Shown here piece after piece: positions 33,350 to 45,008 of a DNA stretch of 64,000 nucleotides. Every line of letters starts with the position of its first letter. Positions within the stretch are counted from its first letter, which is position 1. The stretch comes from Liquidambar formosana (Eukaryota; Streptophyta; Magnoliopsida; Saxifragales; Altingiaceae): positions 23,705,267 through 23,769,266 of the forward strand of contig CM077822.1 in assembly GCA_039720395.1 (NCBI GenBank), in the 5' to 3' direction. The position numbers were made by a program, and so were the translations under genes. Under the pieces are notes generated by a model. That model saw only the letters and a list, made by a program, of their open reading frames with translations. It was not told where the DNA came from and did not search any database.

Positions 33350-33987
33350 GAGCATCTCCCTCCATGTGAGTTAAATTAGGTGTGCCATTACTATTTTAGC
33401 ACATGTTACAGTGCCAAATGCTATAATTTAGCACAATATGCTCCAATGATACAAATAAACATAGTATGCTATTTTCTATTACAACTTCAACTCTTTTCAT
33501 AGATTTAAAGTCTCGTAAGATAGTGAATGAGGTATATCATGGATCAAATGCAACGTTGCTTGAGTGGGATGAATGAGTTAAAAAAAAAAAAAAAAAGAGT
33601 ATGTTTTCTGATTTTTTATTTTTATTTTTATTTTTTTATATATAAGATTTCAATATTATTTTTGAAAATATTGTATTTATTTACGGGCCGTTTGGTTACT
33701 GAGAAAATTTTGGAAGAAAAATGGAGGAAAAGAAGTTACTGGTGTGTTTGGTTGTTGAGAAATGAAGGAAAAGCTGACATGGCAAATATAGTAATAGCTC
33801 ACCTTTGTGCCAAATATAGCACAAGGGTGAGCTATTATGCCAAATATAGCAATAGCTCACCCTTGTGCCAAATATAGCACAAGGGTGAGCTATTACTATA
33901 TTTAGCACATCATTGGAGTATCCCAACTTATGCTAAATGCTATAATATAGCAATAACACATCATATAACTTAGCCTTGGAGAAGCCC
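33350..33987. mobile_element. PIF/Harbinger-type MITE, TSD TAA
   Basis: Ends GAGCATCTCC and GGAGAAGCCC (inverted, 8 of 10 matching), flanked by TAA at 33347-33349 and 33988-33990. It sits exactly in the right arm of the outer inverted repeat. It holds two strong tandem hairpins (33793-33894). Confidence 0.7.
33793..33894. repeat. Two tandem 44-nt palindromes
   Basis: AATAGCTCACCCTTGTGC...GCACAAGGGTGAGCTATT occurs twice with a period of 58 bp (33793-33836 and 33851-33894). Each has 18-nt arms and an 8-nt loop; the first has one mismatch. Confidence 0.9.
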
Positions 33988-34153
33988 TAATGAGGTCGTC
34001 AAAATACACTCGGCATATAAAATATTTCTCATAAATATTCTGTTAAAATTTTAATTTTCTAATAATATTATTTTTATAAATAAATCTGTGTATGATACAG
34101 GTCTTGAAACTAGTGTGTGTGTATATATGTGTATATATATATATATATATACA

Positions 34154-35717
34154 CTAGTTTATAACCCGTGCGTTGCACGGGTGAAGTTTGTAAAAATAAA
34201 TATTATGAAAAATAAAAATTATATATAGAGCACTGATCAAGTTAATACGTGTTGATATAAGTTATATCAGTATCATGTATTGGGGGTTGTACCCCTTACA
34301 TTAACGCAATGTATCCCTTAACCTATTAATGCATGAGATACAATCTCCAATGCAGGTGTTAATATGATTTATATCAGTACATGCTTACCCGATCATCATC
34401 TTTTATATATATATATATATAATATACATTCGCAATGGTAGCTTAGATGGCAAAGAACCATGGCTCATGAATCAAGTCTCGAGTTCGTGTCTTCGCTCCC
34501 TCGTTGTTGGATGCATAGACTTGCGGATAGTTTGTGCATCATGAGGGATTAGTTAGGCCTAACGGTTTGAGATACCCCTTGTTCGGTAAAATATATTTGC
34601 ACAATTTTTTAAGTATTTTTATAATTTTGTAAGTAATTTGTACCATTTTCTATACATTTTTACCGTTTCCATATAATGATTCTCTCCTTAATTGTAGTTT
34701 AAGGGCACATGTTGAGGATATTATCGATCAACTTGCTACAAATTGATTATATACATGTCTTAAAATGACTACCAATTTCCTTTGTTTGCTATTAAGTTGG
34801 GAAGTGAGAAAGGGAGAAAGAAAAGTTTAGAGAGAGAGAGAGAATAGGTGGAGCAAAGAGGGAAAGAGAAGAAGATAAGAGACTATATAGATCTTTTCAA
34901 TTTTTGGTAATAAACCATCTGAAGAATTTTGATTAAAATAATTTTTTTTTCATCGAAAACAGATCTGGAGAATTTGAAGATTTCGATGTGTCATTTTTTT
35001 TAAATAATTTTTTCCTCTATCTCTCTTTCTTCTTATGACTATTTATAATTTATACATTTAATTTTTGGAAGAGAAGATGAATAGGTATAAAGAAAACAAA
35101 TAAATATGGTAGTTTACAAAGTTTGGGATGAATATTATATAATGTGGGTTTTTCGATTCTCTTACATGAAAACAAAGAGATATGTGGTGAATACCAAGCG
35201 ATAATTTACTTGCATGAAAAAGAGTATTTAACACCAAAAAAACAGTTAAATTACTTTTTGATGACCACTTCTTAACTTAATAGCAGACAAAGTAAGGTGG
35301 TAGTCATTTTGAAACACGTATACAGTCAATTTGTAATAAATTAACATAGAATGACTTTTGTTTGGTATTAAAATAGAAAGTGGTCTCTAAAAAGGCAATT
35401 TCCTCAAAAGTCACTAAAAGTAACTTTTTGGAAAAATTACGTTTTAGTGATCAACTTTCAATGTAATATGAAAAAAAAGAAATTAGTAGTCATTTCACGC
35501 ATGTATATAGTTAAGTTGTAGCAAATTGACAGCTTACATCCTTTATTAGTATTAAGTTTTAAAAGCATCACCAAAAGGTAATTTTTTTAAAAAAGTTCAC
35601 TATTGAACATGTGATTTAAATTTTTTTTTTTTTTAAAAAAAAAAAGAAGAAGAAGAAGAAGAAGAACACAACGCGTGGCATAGCTACAAGAGGATTGATC
35701 CTCCGTTATATATATCT
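34154..35717 (-). mobile_element. Helitron (non-autonomous), 3' end at left
   Basis: On the minus strand the 3' end reads hairpin CCCGTGCAACGCACGGG then TTATAAACTAG, the Helitron CTRR ending, with host A at 34153. The body matches the Helitron at 40738-41793, apart from a hairpin MITE inserted at 34228-34402. The 5' end near 35717 aligns with the partner's 5' end but has lost its TC. No Rep/helicase was found. Confidence 0.75.
34228..34402. mobile_element. Hairpin MITE, copy 1
   Basis: Runs from GATCAAGTTAATACGTGTTGATATAA to the inverted TACATGCTTACCCGATCATCATC. The inner parts (GGGGGTTGTACCCC and its counterpart) also pair, so almost the whole unit folds. It is absent from the otherwise matching Helitron at 40738, which defines it as an insertion in TA-rich DNA. 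Confidence 0.75.
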
Positions 35718-35836
35718 ACTAGTATGAACTCACGCGATGCACGAGAATCACAAATGAATATGAAGACAATATATATACTAGTATGAACTCGCGCGATGCA
35801 CGGGAATCACAAATGAATATGAAGACAATATATAGT
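35717..35836 (-). mobile_element. Duplicated Helitron 3' terminus
   Basis: Two copies, period 59 bp, of a segment starting CTAGTATGAACTC(A/G)CGCGATGCACG(A/G)G. On the minus strand both end hairpin-GAGTTCATACTAG, a Helitron 3' end. The 5' end of this element was not found. Confidence 0.6.
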
Positions 35837-37438
35837 TTAGTATTCAGAGCTTAAGCCAACATGTTTTTATGTATGGTTCAACTCTTTGCATCCCTACTTA
35901 TAAAGCAGTGAGTGTCCATCTTCCCATTAGTTGCCTTGGACAATTAGGGTTTGTTACTATACCCAACTTCTTTATAACTCCCCCAAAAAGGAAAAAAAAA
36001 ATGGGACAAGCTAATTAATTGAAGACAAAATCTAGTTAAGAGTATAAATCGAATCAGGAAATTACTGGAAAAAAATATTTAATTCTTAATTAAATATGTT
36101 GTCAACTATGCTTGAAAACCCACTAAATAAAACAACTGCTTATCTATAACAAACCAAGCACTCAAGATTCTCCTCTTATATGTCCGGATAAAAGTGCTAT
36201 GAACTTATTTTGATAACTAATACAAAAATGACTTTACAGGATCCCATGATTGCTCATTGCTTATCTAGTCACTAACTTATTATTTAAAAAATTAGCAATA
36301 GAAAACTCATACTAAATAATTGCTTATCTAGTCACTATCTTCCTTCAAAAAGCAATAGAAAATCTATACTAAATAATTTATTTTTTAATATTACTCATGT
36401 CCTATAGATTTCATAAGGAAGAAAGAGGGAGAGGGGAGAATAAGGAGAGAGGAAGAGGAGAAGAGAGAAAGGAAAGGAAGAGGGAGAGGGAAGGGGAAGG
36501 GGAAGGGGAAGGGGAAGGGGAAGGAAAAGAACAAAAAAAGGGATAAGGGAAAGGTGGAGGGAGAAGGAAGGTGTACCCCCAAGGGGAAGAGAACCAAAAT
36601 AAAAAAATAAAAAAAAAAAGGGAGGTGCAAACATTGTGTTTGGAAAAAAAATATAAAAAGGAGGTGCTGACGTTGTGTGTGGAGGGGGAGGAGGGGGAGG
36701 AAGAAAAGAAAAACAAACAAACAAACAGAGAGGAAAGGATTGGAAAAAAGTAGAGGAAATGGGAAAGTTGTATGGTTAGGGAAGGGAAGAAAAAAATATT
36801 ATTAGAAGAATTAGTAATAATTGACATCATTCGTAAGACCAAAGATAAGGAAATGAATGGATTTTGGAGAGAAGGTTTATTGAGAGACACATCATCAAAA
36901 GATGAGGTCATCAAAACAACTCTTAATTATAGAATAGAATAAATATATGTCAACGACAAGTAACATGTGTCAACATTCAACAGTTTCTTGCCATAAGAGG
37001 TTTAGTATCACGCATGTGGGGGCCATGATCGCTCAAAACATATACACGTGCAACACCACATCCAACACTGACCTGAGCGTGAAGTGCATGCAAAGCTACA
37101 CTTTACCCACCAGACCACCAACTGTCCTATTCTAAAATGGATCATCTTATTATTCTATTGGCCTGTTTGTACAAGGGTCCTTTCCTCCTGCCCAGAATGA
37201 AATTTCCAGGAAAAAACTCAATGACACAAGTCTTGCTTTAAAGATCCTTGACTTTGTTGTGTCATTGTGTGCAGTGATCTAGGACAGAGCCAGTAGTTCA
37301 ATTCGTTGTAGGGCAGATGGCTAATGAGCGGAAGATAAATGAACTAAAATCAAAATACAAAAAAACAGCTAAAAAGAAAAAGAAAAAAAAAATGAGCATA
37401 AGAAATCAAGAATCCATGGCCATTAGATTGGTTCCAAT

Positions 37439-37472
<34 letters not shown>

Positions 37473-37557
37473 AAGGTTTGTTCCTTGTTCCTCTTGCACA
37501 ATGTCGCATAGGATCTGAGTCGTCCGTACATGATTATATATATAGATATATATACAT
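35837..37557. other. Intergenic with 350-nt purine-rich tract
   Basis: Positions 36411-36760 are almost entirely A and G on the plus strand, including about six units of AAGGGG at 36491-36524. Long ORFs opposite it are low-complexity Phe/Ser/Pro and are not genes. A (TA)n run lies at 37440-37468. Nothing else recognised. Confidence 0.6.
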
Positions 37558-37738
37558 GGTTATGTTCTCATTAGCACGTGTTGATATAAGTTATATCAGC
37601 ACTATGCATTAGAGATTGTACCCCTTACATTGTTCCAATGTATTTTATATCCTACTAATGTACAAGATACAACTCCTAATGCGGGTGTTGATATAAGTTA
37701 GTGATATATTAGCACATGCTTACCTAATCATTATCCTA
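37558..37738. mobile_element. Hairpin MITE, copy 2
   Basis: Same unit as copy 1: CATTAGCACGTGTTGATATAA to TTAGCACATGCTTACCTAATC, with (TA)n on both sides. Confidence 0.75.
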
Positions 37739-37782
37739 CATATATATATATATATAGATATATATATATATATATACAGAGG

Positions 37783-37950
37783 CGATCCCATCAGCACGTG
37801 TTGGTGTAAGTTACATCAGCACTATGCATTGGGGGTTGTACCCCTTGCATTGATTCAATTCCCTTCAAATCTCACTAATGCACAAGGTACAACTCCCAAT
37901 GCAGGTTTTGATATAAGTTATATCAGCACGTGCTTACCTGATCATCATCC
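37783..37950. mobile_element. Hairpin MITE, copy 3
   Basis: GATCCCATCAGCACGTGTTGG to CAGCACGTGCTTACCTGATC, separated from copy 2 only by about 45 nt of (TA)n. Best preserved inner pairing (GCATTGGGGGTTGTACCCCTT with AAGGTACAACTCCCAATGC). Confidence 0.8.
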
Positions 37951-40737
37951 TATATATATATATATATAAACACTATACTATCTTATATTTTGGAAGTAGT
38001 TTCAATGTAGTACTTAGCAAAAAAATTTAGGAAAAATTTGTGATAAATCCATCTTATAGGATTTATGGAGACATAGTTCATTCAGTAAACTTATGCAACT
38101 ATAAGTCTATTTTTAAGTGAAGCAAGAGTATTTTGTGAAAATGTGAAATGCATAACTACCCTTAAGTGTTATTTTTTGTTTGCAAACTTTAAAATGACAA
38201 AAATTCTCATTCTATATTTTAGTTTTTGATAAAATTTATATATTTGAAATCTATTCGTTGGAACCTTTAAAATAAGATTTATGACGAATACAAAATAGTT
38301 ATATATATATAAAAAAAATTACATTGACTAAACGTAACTATGATGGGTAGCTGTTTCCAAAACAGTTAAATTGATTACTTCGTGACTACATTAATAATTA
38401 TATTGTAAATAAAATATTTAATTTTAAGTGGTAATTGTTGCTACCCTCCATCAATCTGAACGTCCTGTCTACTCACCGGACTCCCCTTCCCATGTTAAGG
38501 TTCTATCTCAAGTGGGTACGACGTATTAGGAGAGTTGGTATCCCCTAGTGTATATATATATATATATATATATATAAATTTTAAAAATAAATAAATTTTT
38601 TTGAGGTAAACTTGTATTCTTTTTATTTTTACATCAAGTGGCAATTTATCATTGGTAAATTACATATACACCCCCTCTAGTATCCAACAATTACAGATAT
38701 ACTTCCTTTCCTTTTTAAAAGTACAAAATTGCTATCTCTTACTTTACAAAATAAACTACAGGGTCCTTTTAGCTACCGTCTACCATTAATAATTCCGTCC
38801 AAGTTAAGTGATATCAACCTTAGTTTTTCTCAAAATACCAAAATTACCCTTAGATAAAAATAACAATAGTAATAAAACATCAAGTGCAATAATTTTTCAT
38901 TTTAGAAACATGAACATAAAATAAAAAAATTTCTTTTCTATTCCATATTTTTTAGGCAACCAAACACAAAGGGCGTGAAAGAGTACAGTGAATCTCCCCA
39001 AAATTTAAAATTCATTTGTTTATCAAAAAGACTTAATAAAATAAAAAATAAAAAAACCCAAAATTTCTCTTTTATTCTCCTTGGTTCTTGCTCCTATATA
39101 TTATCAGCTTTGGCTCCCTACTTTATGTTTTGCCTGATTTTCAAACATTGCATTTTCTTTAGGTGGAATTAAAAAATAAAATAAAATAAAAATAAGAACG
39201 TATTTAACTTTAACACTGTTATGCGTAATTGTCAGATCTAAACGGGATGTAATGGTAACTTACCCTTAAAAAAATTAGGACAGATGGAGTAATATAAAAA
39301 AAAAAAACAAAACAAATCAAAGAAAGAACAAATAAATAAAATTAAAGATGATGAAAAGTCGTTGCGAAAAATCGTCGTGAAAAGATGATGAAAAGTCATC
39401 GCGAAAAAACGATGAAAAGTCATCGCGCGTGAAAGATGATGCGGGCATTAAACCCAACTCTATCTTTTGCATGATCTCCAAACATCGTGTTTTGTTTAGA
39501 TGGAGTTAAAAAAAGAAGTAAAAATAAGAACATATTTAAATGTTACATTTTATTATGGATACTGGAGGGAAAAACACCACCTCCGTTGTATTGGAGGCAT
39601 GACTTTGAGACACGGCACTGACTAACTCTCCTTGACCAACCTCATAAGATTTTAAGATTTGAAAGTAATTATGGAGCATATATTACTCTTTCAATTAGTG
39701 AACTAAGAACTCAAATAATCCCAATTGGTTGGTGGACTAAGCCTTTAAGAAGTGAAAGGTTTTGGGTTAAGCTTCGCGCTTCTTCTCGGAATCGATCACC
39801 AATCAAATTTATCCTAAGATGCGAAATGGACAATTACTTTATACTATTTTAGGGAAATTAGTTACGATGAAATAAAGCGTAGGCTTGAGTTTAGGTCAGA
39901 TTTAGGCCCGGAATCATACTAGATAGCATAGTTTTGCATTGGGCTTATCTTGGTCCCGCCCAGCCTAACCTCACCTGATCTGAAACCTCGCAGTTTGACA
40001 GCTTTGCCTGGGTCAGTTTTGTACTGTAATTGTTACTTCATGCATGCACGTATGAGTATCCCAATGTCTACATACACGCACCAATCGATTGAACTGTTGC
40101 AAAACCATCTCCCTTTAAACAATTTAAAGTATTTTCATTTGCCTTTACTTCAATGTTTTTGAGATCCCAATAGGTAGGCCCTTGGCACAACCCCCCCCCA
40201 AAAAAAAAAAAAAAATCCTCATGTCTCTATATGGCATCTCTTATATAACTTGGTTAAGAAAGGCACCGGCACCAAATGGATTCTGATCAAATACCAGAGC
40301 CCAGAGGTGATTTAATTTTTTTGGTTTGGTTGGTGATCAAATCCTGTGAAAACCACAGCACAAGGGACGAAGGGAAAATGAACAAATCTTGATATCGTGT
40401 CAAATGTCATAATGGGAAAAGTCAAATCCACATCCCTCACCAAATCAATTGAAATATCCAACCTAAAGTGACGGGAAACTGCTCCGAAAATGACAATAAT
40501 AGCTTCCTACGAAATTGCCTCCGCACTTGTTCTAGAAAACATCACCTAAGGAGCCGCTTTCCTACTTTCCAAACACAATGAAATGGAATTTTGGGGGAAA
40601 CTTTTCACTCGAAATTCCAAAAAGCATTTGCAGCCGTTTTTGACTTTTTCCACTTCATGAGATCGTCATTTCTTCGCATTCTTGGTCTGCTTCTGCCTCA
40701 GGTGGCCCAATGGCAACCGCAAAATCATATAAACATA
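37951..40737. other. Intergenic with repeat debris
   Basis: A (TA)n run lies at 38548-38575. Positions 38656-38830 resemble the left arm of the element at 51325 (GGTAAATTACATATACACCCCCTC). Positions 39227-39440 are a dispersed repeat also found at 44694-44920, with tandem GATGAAAAGTC(A/G)T(C/T)GCGAAAA units. No gene was recognised. Confidence 0.5.
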
Positions 40738-41793
40738 CTAGCTTATCACCCGTGCGTTGCACGGGTGAGGTTTGTAAAAATAAATATTATGAAAAATATA
40801 AATTATATATATAATATATATCCATGATAGTAGCTCAAATGGTAAAGAACCTCGGCTCAGAAATCATAACTCCTGAGTTCGTGTCTTTACTCTTTCACTA
40901 TTAAATGCATGGATTTGAAGATGGTTTGTGCATCATGGGGATTAGTTTGGGTTTAACGGTTTGAGATACCCTCGTTTGGCAAAAGTGTATTTGCACAATT
41001 TTTTAAGCATTTTTATTCTTTTTTAAGTAATTTGATATGTTAATATATATTATAGTGTGTTGCATTTTCTTTTTTAATTATCATTGCCTATATTTGTCTC
41101 CTTTTCTAATTATAACTAATTATAATTTTATATGTTCAATTTTTGGGAAAGAAGATAAATAGACATAAAGAAAACGAAAAAATATGGTATAATCTATTAA
41201 GTTTGGATTGAACATTGTACAGTATAAGTTTTTTTATTCTCTCATGTGAAAACAAAGAAATATGTAGTGTACACCAAGCGTCAACCTACCTATACCGGAT
41301 GAAAACTAAAAAAAAAAAGAAAAAAAAGGTAGAGAATTTACTTTTTGGTGATCACTTCTCAACTTAATACCAAACATGAAACATTAGTAGTCCTTTTGAA
41401 GCATGTATATAGTCAATTTGTTGCAAGTTGGCAGAGAATATTCTTTATTTAGTATTAAATTGGAAATTGATTACTAAAAAGTAATTTCCCCAAAAGTCAC
41501 TAAAAGTAACTTTCTTTTTGGGAAAATTACTTTTTAGTGATTTTTTTCCAACTTGATACGAAAAAAAGAAAATTGATGTTATTTTGATGTACATATACAG
41601 TTAATTTGTAGCAAGTTCACAGATATTATCCTTTTTTTAAAATTAGATTAGAAAGCTGTTACTAAACGGTAATTTTTACCTTTTTCTTTACGGATTCAAC
41701 GTGTGATTTGAAAAAAAAAAAAAAAAAAGAATCGAAAAAATAAAAAATCGACACGTGGTATCAACAGGGAGGCTTTCCTCCATTATATATAGA
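40738..41793 (-). mobile_element. Helitron (non-autonomous), complete ends
   Basis: The minus strand starts TCTATATATAATGGAGG (5' end at 41793) and ends with hairpin CCCGTGCAACGCACGGG plus TGATAAGCTAG (3' end at 40738), with host A at 40737. Length 1056 bp, no helicase. It is the sister of 34154-35717 without the MITE. Confidence 0.85.
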
Positions 41794-42078
41794 CTAGTTG
41801 GTACACACGTGCGTTGCACGTGAATATTTTTGTATTATAGAATAAATATTTCATCAATGGTATACAAATTTATGCTAAAGTGGACCATATAAATTGTTTT
41901 TTAAAAAATAGATTTTTGTGATGGGGAAAAAAAAAATCAGTGCCAAAACTAATAAATTAATTAAATGTGTCATCAATAACTTAAATAAATATAAAAAAAT
42001 ATATGTAAATTTTAGTTGTACACTTGCCTATTAAAAGGATATTTCTCATGAATCTGTCGGTGTATATATATATATATA

Positions 42079-42115
<37 letters not shown>

Positions 42116-43297
42116 GTTTATTTTTGTAAGGAAAAAGCTAAATAGTTTAACCCTTTTTTCGAACTTGTTTGGCAACTAACCTAGTTATGTACTTATTTCA
42201 AAGAGTAATAACTTTTTTAAAAAATTATTTCATAGATAAATTGAACAAATAACATCGTGTTTAAATTCAAAAAATAAGAAATAAATTAAAATAAATGTCA
42301 TCCAACTCATTGAAAATATTATTCTATGAGTGGGGAAGTTGGTTTTTTTTTATAAATTTTTTTCATAATATAAAAAATTAAATGAAATTATGATAAATAT
42401 ACTTATTTTTAAAATTTTCTTAATAAAAAATGTGTTTACTAAAACATGGGAATCCTCCTGGGTTGTCATTTGTTGAAATGATGCTCTATTGATGAGATAA
42501 GATAGAATTTTTAATATCGTTATATATATGATTTGGTTTTCTTAATGCTAGTTTTTGATAATCTAGAAACTTCATTCGGTTTTATTATATTATATTTTAA
42601 TAAAAGGTTCTATGTGAGAAAACAAACCAAGTCCAAAAATAAATAATTAAATAAAAAGAAAGGTATCCTCATAAAATATTTGTGAATCACGATTTGTTAA
42701 AAATTTACACCAAAAAAATAAAATAAAAAAATACTGAAAGGTAATAATATCTAATAGAACTAAAATAGAACCCTACTGCATTTGCAAGGAATCTTGTAGG
42801 TAAGGCATTTAATAAGAATAGAGGTAGGAGAACCAAAGTTACAGAAATATATGAAGTACTTGACCCACGTGGAAAACAGTATTTTCTATAGCAATTAGAA
42901 TAAACCCTAAAACCCTATATTTCGAAAAAGAAAAGAAGATGAAGGCTCTATTAAAATAGGTTGAAGCTACTGTTAATGGAGAAAGTAGAATTTAGAATCC
43001 CATTATTAATGAATAGATGATATATGTTATGAAATAGAGTTAACTTACAATTCTAGATTTTATTTATTTATACGAATTATAGTTTCCTTGGAATTCCTAT
43101 TTATGTATGTGTTTTATATTTCTATATTTCCTATATATGTAGAAGGGTAATTGTGCATTTAAAATTCAAAATAAGGGTATATTAGTTAATCAAAAGTTTT
43201 TCTCACATTCAACTTTTTATAGGTAATATGTCTATATATATATGGGCACATGTGCGTTGCACATGAATATTATTTCAAGAAAAAAATTTATAAATTC

Positions 43298-43342
<45 letters not shown>

Positions 43343-44646
43343 AACATGAAAATCTAGTTATTTGTTACTTTTGTGTTAATTTACCTTATTAGAATAAACG
43401 CTCAACACAATATGTCAAAATTTATTCAATTGTTAGGAGTTATGGTAGGAATAAAAAGTTAGCTAGAACACATGCATAGTAGTGGAGGCTGTATATAATT
43501 TATGAAATGAACATAAATTGTGTTATCTTTTTTTCTTCTTTTTTGCTAGAAAATAAACATTCTTAATTGGTTAAATATAAAACATTCTTAATTGGTTAAA
43601 TATGGGAGGCAAATAAATATTTAAAATTTAAAATTTAAAATAAAGATATAATGGTCAATCAAAAGTGTTTCTAAAGTATAAACTTTTATAGGTAGTATAG
43701 ATATAATATAATTTAATATGTGATACAAGAGCATCTTTGAGGAAGGTAGCAAAAAAAAAAAAAAAACAAGTAACAAATCTACTTTTGCTACCTTATGTGG
43801 CCTGTGTTAATTTGCTACTTTAATTTGAGATGTGCATTCCATAGGGAAGTAGTGAACATAATTATTTTATTTTTATTTTCTATATTTTATATTTTTGATG
43901 CTTTTAAATATTATTTTATTTATTTTTTTAATAAGTGAAATTGATCCCTAATTATATAGTTTTTCTTACTTTTTCTAAAAAAAGATTCTCAATTTTATTT
44001 TCATATGGTATCATCATCTACATTCTTTTCCCCCTCCACAACCAAATTCAAGCAAAATAATAATAATAATTATCATATACATATATGACCCATTCCAACA
44101 ATTTCCACATTACAATCAAAACACATTCAAGGGTTTTCCTAATCTACCCAAAATCCTCGAAAACAATCACCCCCAACCACAAACAAATTCAACATTATAT
44201 GAATTTTCACCAAATTTCAAGAAATACATAATAAAAGTATAAAACACTCACGCAACAGCCCCTTAACATTCGGTATCGTCTTCATGATGTGGATATTTGG
44301 TTTGTGACTGCGCTGGGAAGTAGGTGTGCTTCTAACAGGCCATTCTCGTTTGCTAGAGAATAAGAGGAAGAGAGAGATATGAAATCAACGTGCTTTAGGA
44401 TTATATGTATAGTATTAAATGGAATATTTGATTTAAGGTTTCTTTTGAATTCCTATTCGTGTTTTATATATTAAGGTATGTATTTTAGAATACATTAAGG
44501 TATGTGTTTTAAAATTACAGTTTTCATATTACTATATTTCCTATATATGCAGAATGGTGGGTAGTTGTGTATTTAAAAATTAAAATAAAAGTATATTAGT
44601 CAATCAAAAATTTTTCTTACATTCATCATTTTATAGGTAATATAGA
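41794..44646 (-). mobile_element. Helitron cluster, nested or tandem
   Basis: Minus-strand 3' ends (hairpin plus CTAG or a decayed form) are at 41794 and near 43243. Related 5' ends (TCTATA(C/T)TACCTATAAAA) are near 43225 (decayed), at 43701 and at 44646; the last two are followed by T. At least two related elements are present, one perhaps inside the other. A (TA)n tract of about 50 nt lies at 42061-42112 and another at 43310-43340. The middle (43702-44400) holds unrelated captured-looking sequence. Confidence 0.65.
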
Positions 44647-44693
44647 TATACAGATTTATGGTATTTTATTTGTATTGTTAACACTACTAAACA

Positions 44694-44920
44694 GACGACG
44701 GGTAATTATCGTATCCCAAATGAGATGCAAATGTAAATTTACCCTTTAATAAAATAGGACAGAGTACTAAAATATTAAAAAAAAAAAAAATCAAAGAAAG
44801 AATAAACAAATAAAAGATGATGAAAAGTTGTCGCCAAAAGATGAGGAGTAATAAAAGAAAAAAATCAAAAAGAAAGAATAAATAAATAAAAATTGATGAG
44901 AAGTCGTCGCGAAAAGATGA
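44694..44920. repeat. Dispersed repeat in WAK-like promoter region
   Basis: Shares the order GTAA-TTACCCTT-AAATTAGGACAG, an A run, TCAAAGAAAGAA and GATGATGAAAAGT units with 39227-39440. It ends about 90 nt before the kinase start codon. Confidence 0.6.
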
Positions 44921-45008
44921 GGAAGTGCATCAAATTGGTCTTTCCTTGGGAGTTCGCAGTCCCTACAAAAGGAGCTGCCTCACAGGAAGTCCTGTACAGA
45001 CGAAAACC

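Larger units (their letters stand above)
31782..34030. mobile_element. Inverted-repeat element carrying three nested insertions
   Basis: The left arm (31782-31866, GAGAAATATTTTATATGCGG...TTTGTATTGAAACA) is an inverted copy of the right arm, which is split into 33304-33346 and 33991-34030 by a Harbinger MITE. The arms are about 85 nt with few mismatches. Between them lie an hAT and, inside that, a copia solo LTR. Without the insertions the element would be a short MITE of about 380 bp. Confidence 0.7.

Noticed and set aside
36391..36914. Minus-strand ORFs of 109-167 codons, Phe/Ser/Pro-rich
   Set aside because: They are the pyrimidine strand of a purine-only tract; all three frames stay open because of composition.
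38656..39300. Complete long-inverted-repeat element like 51325
   Set aside because: A left arm is recognisable, but the right arm is too weak to place an end or TSD.
44925..45008. Upstream start codon of the WAK-like gene
   Set aside because: The 28 extra residues are polar and would bury the signal peptide; the ATG at 45009 has better context.
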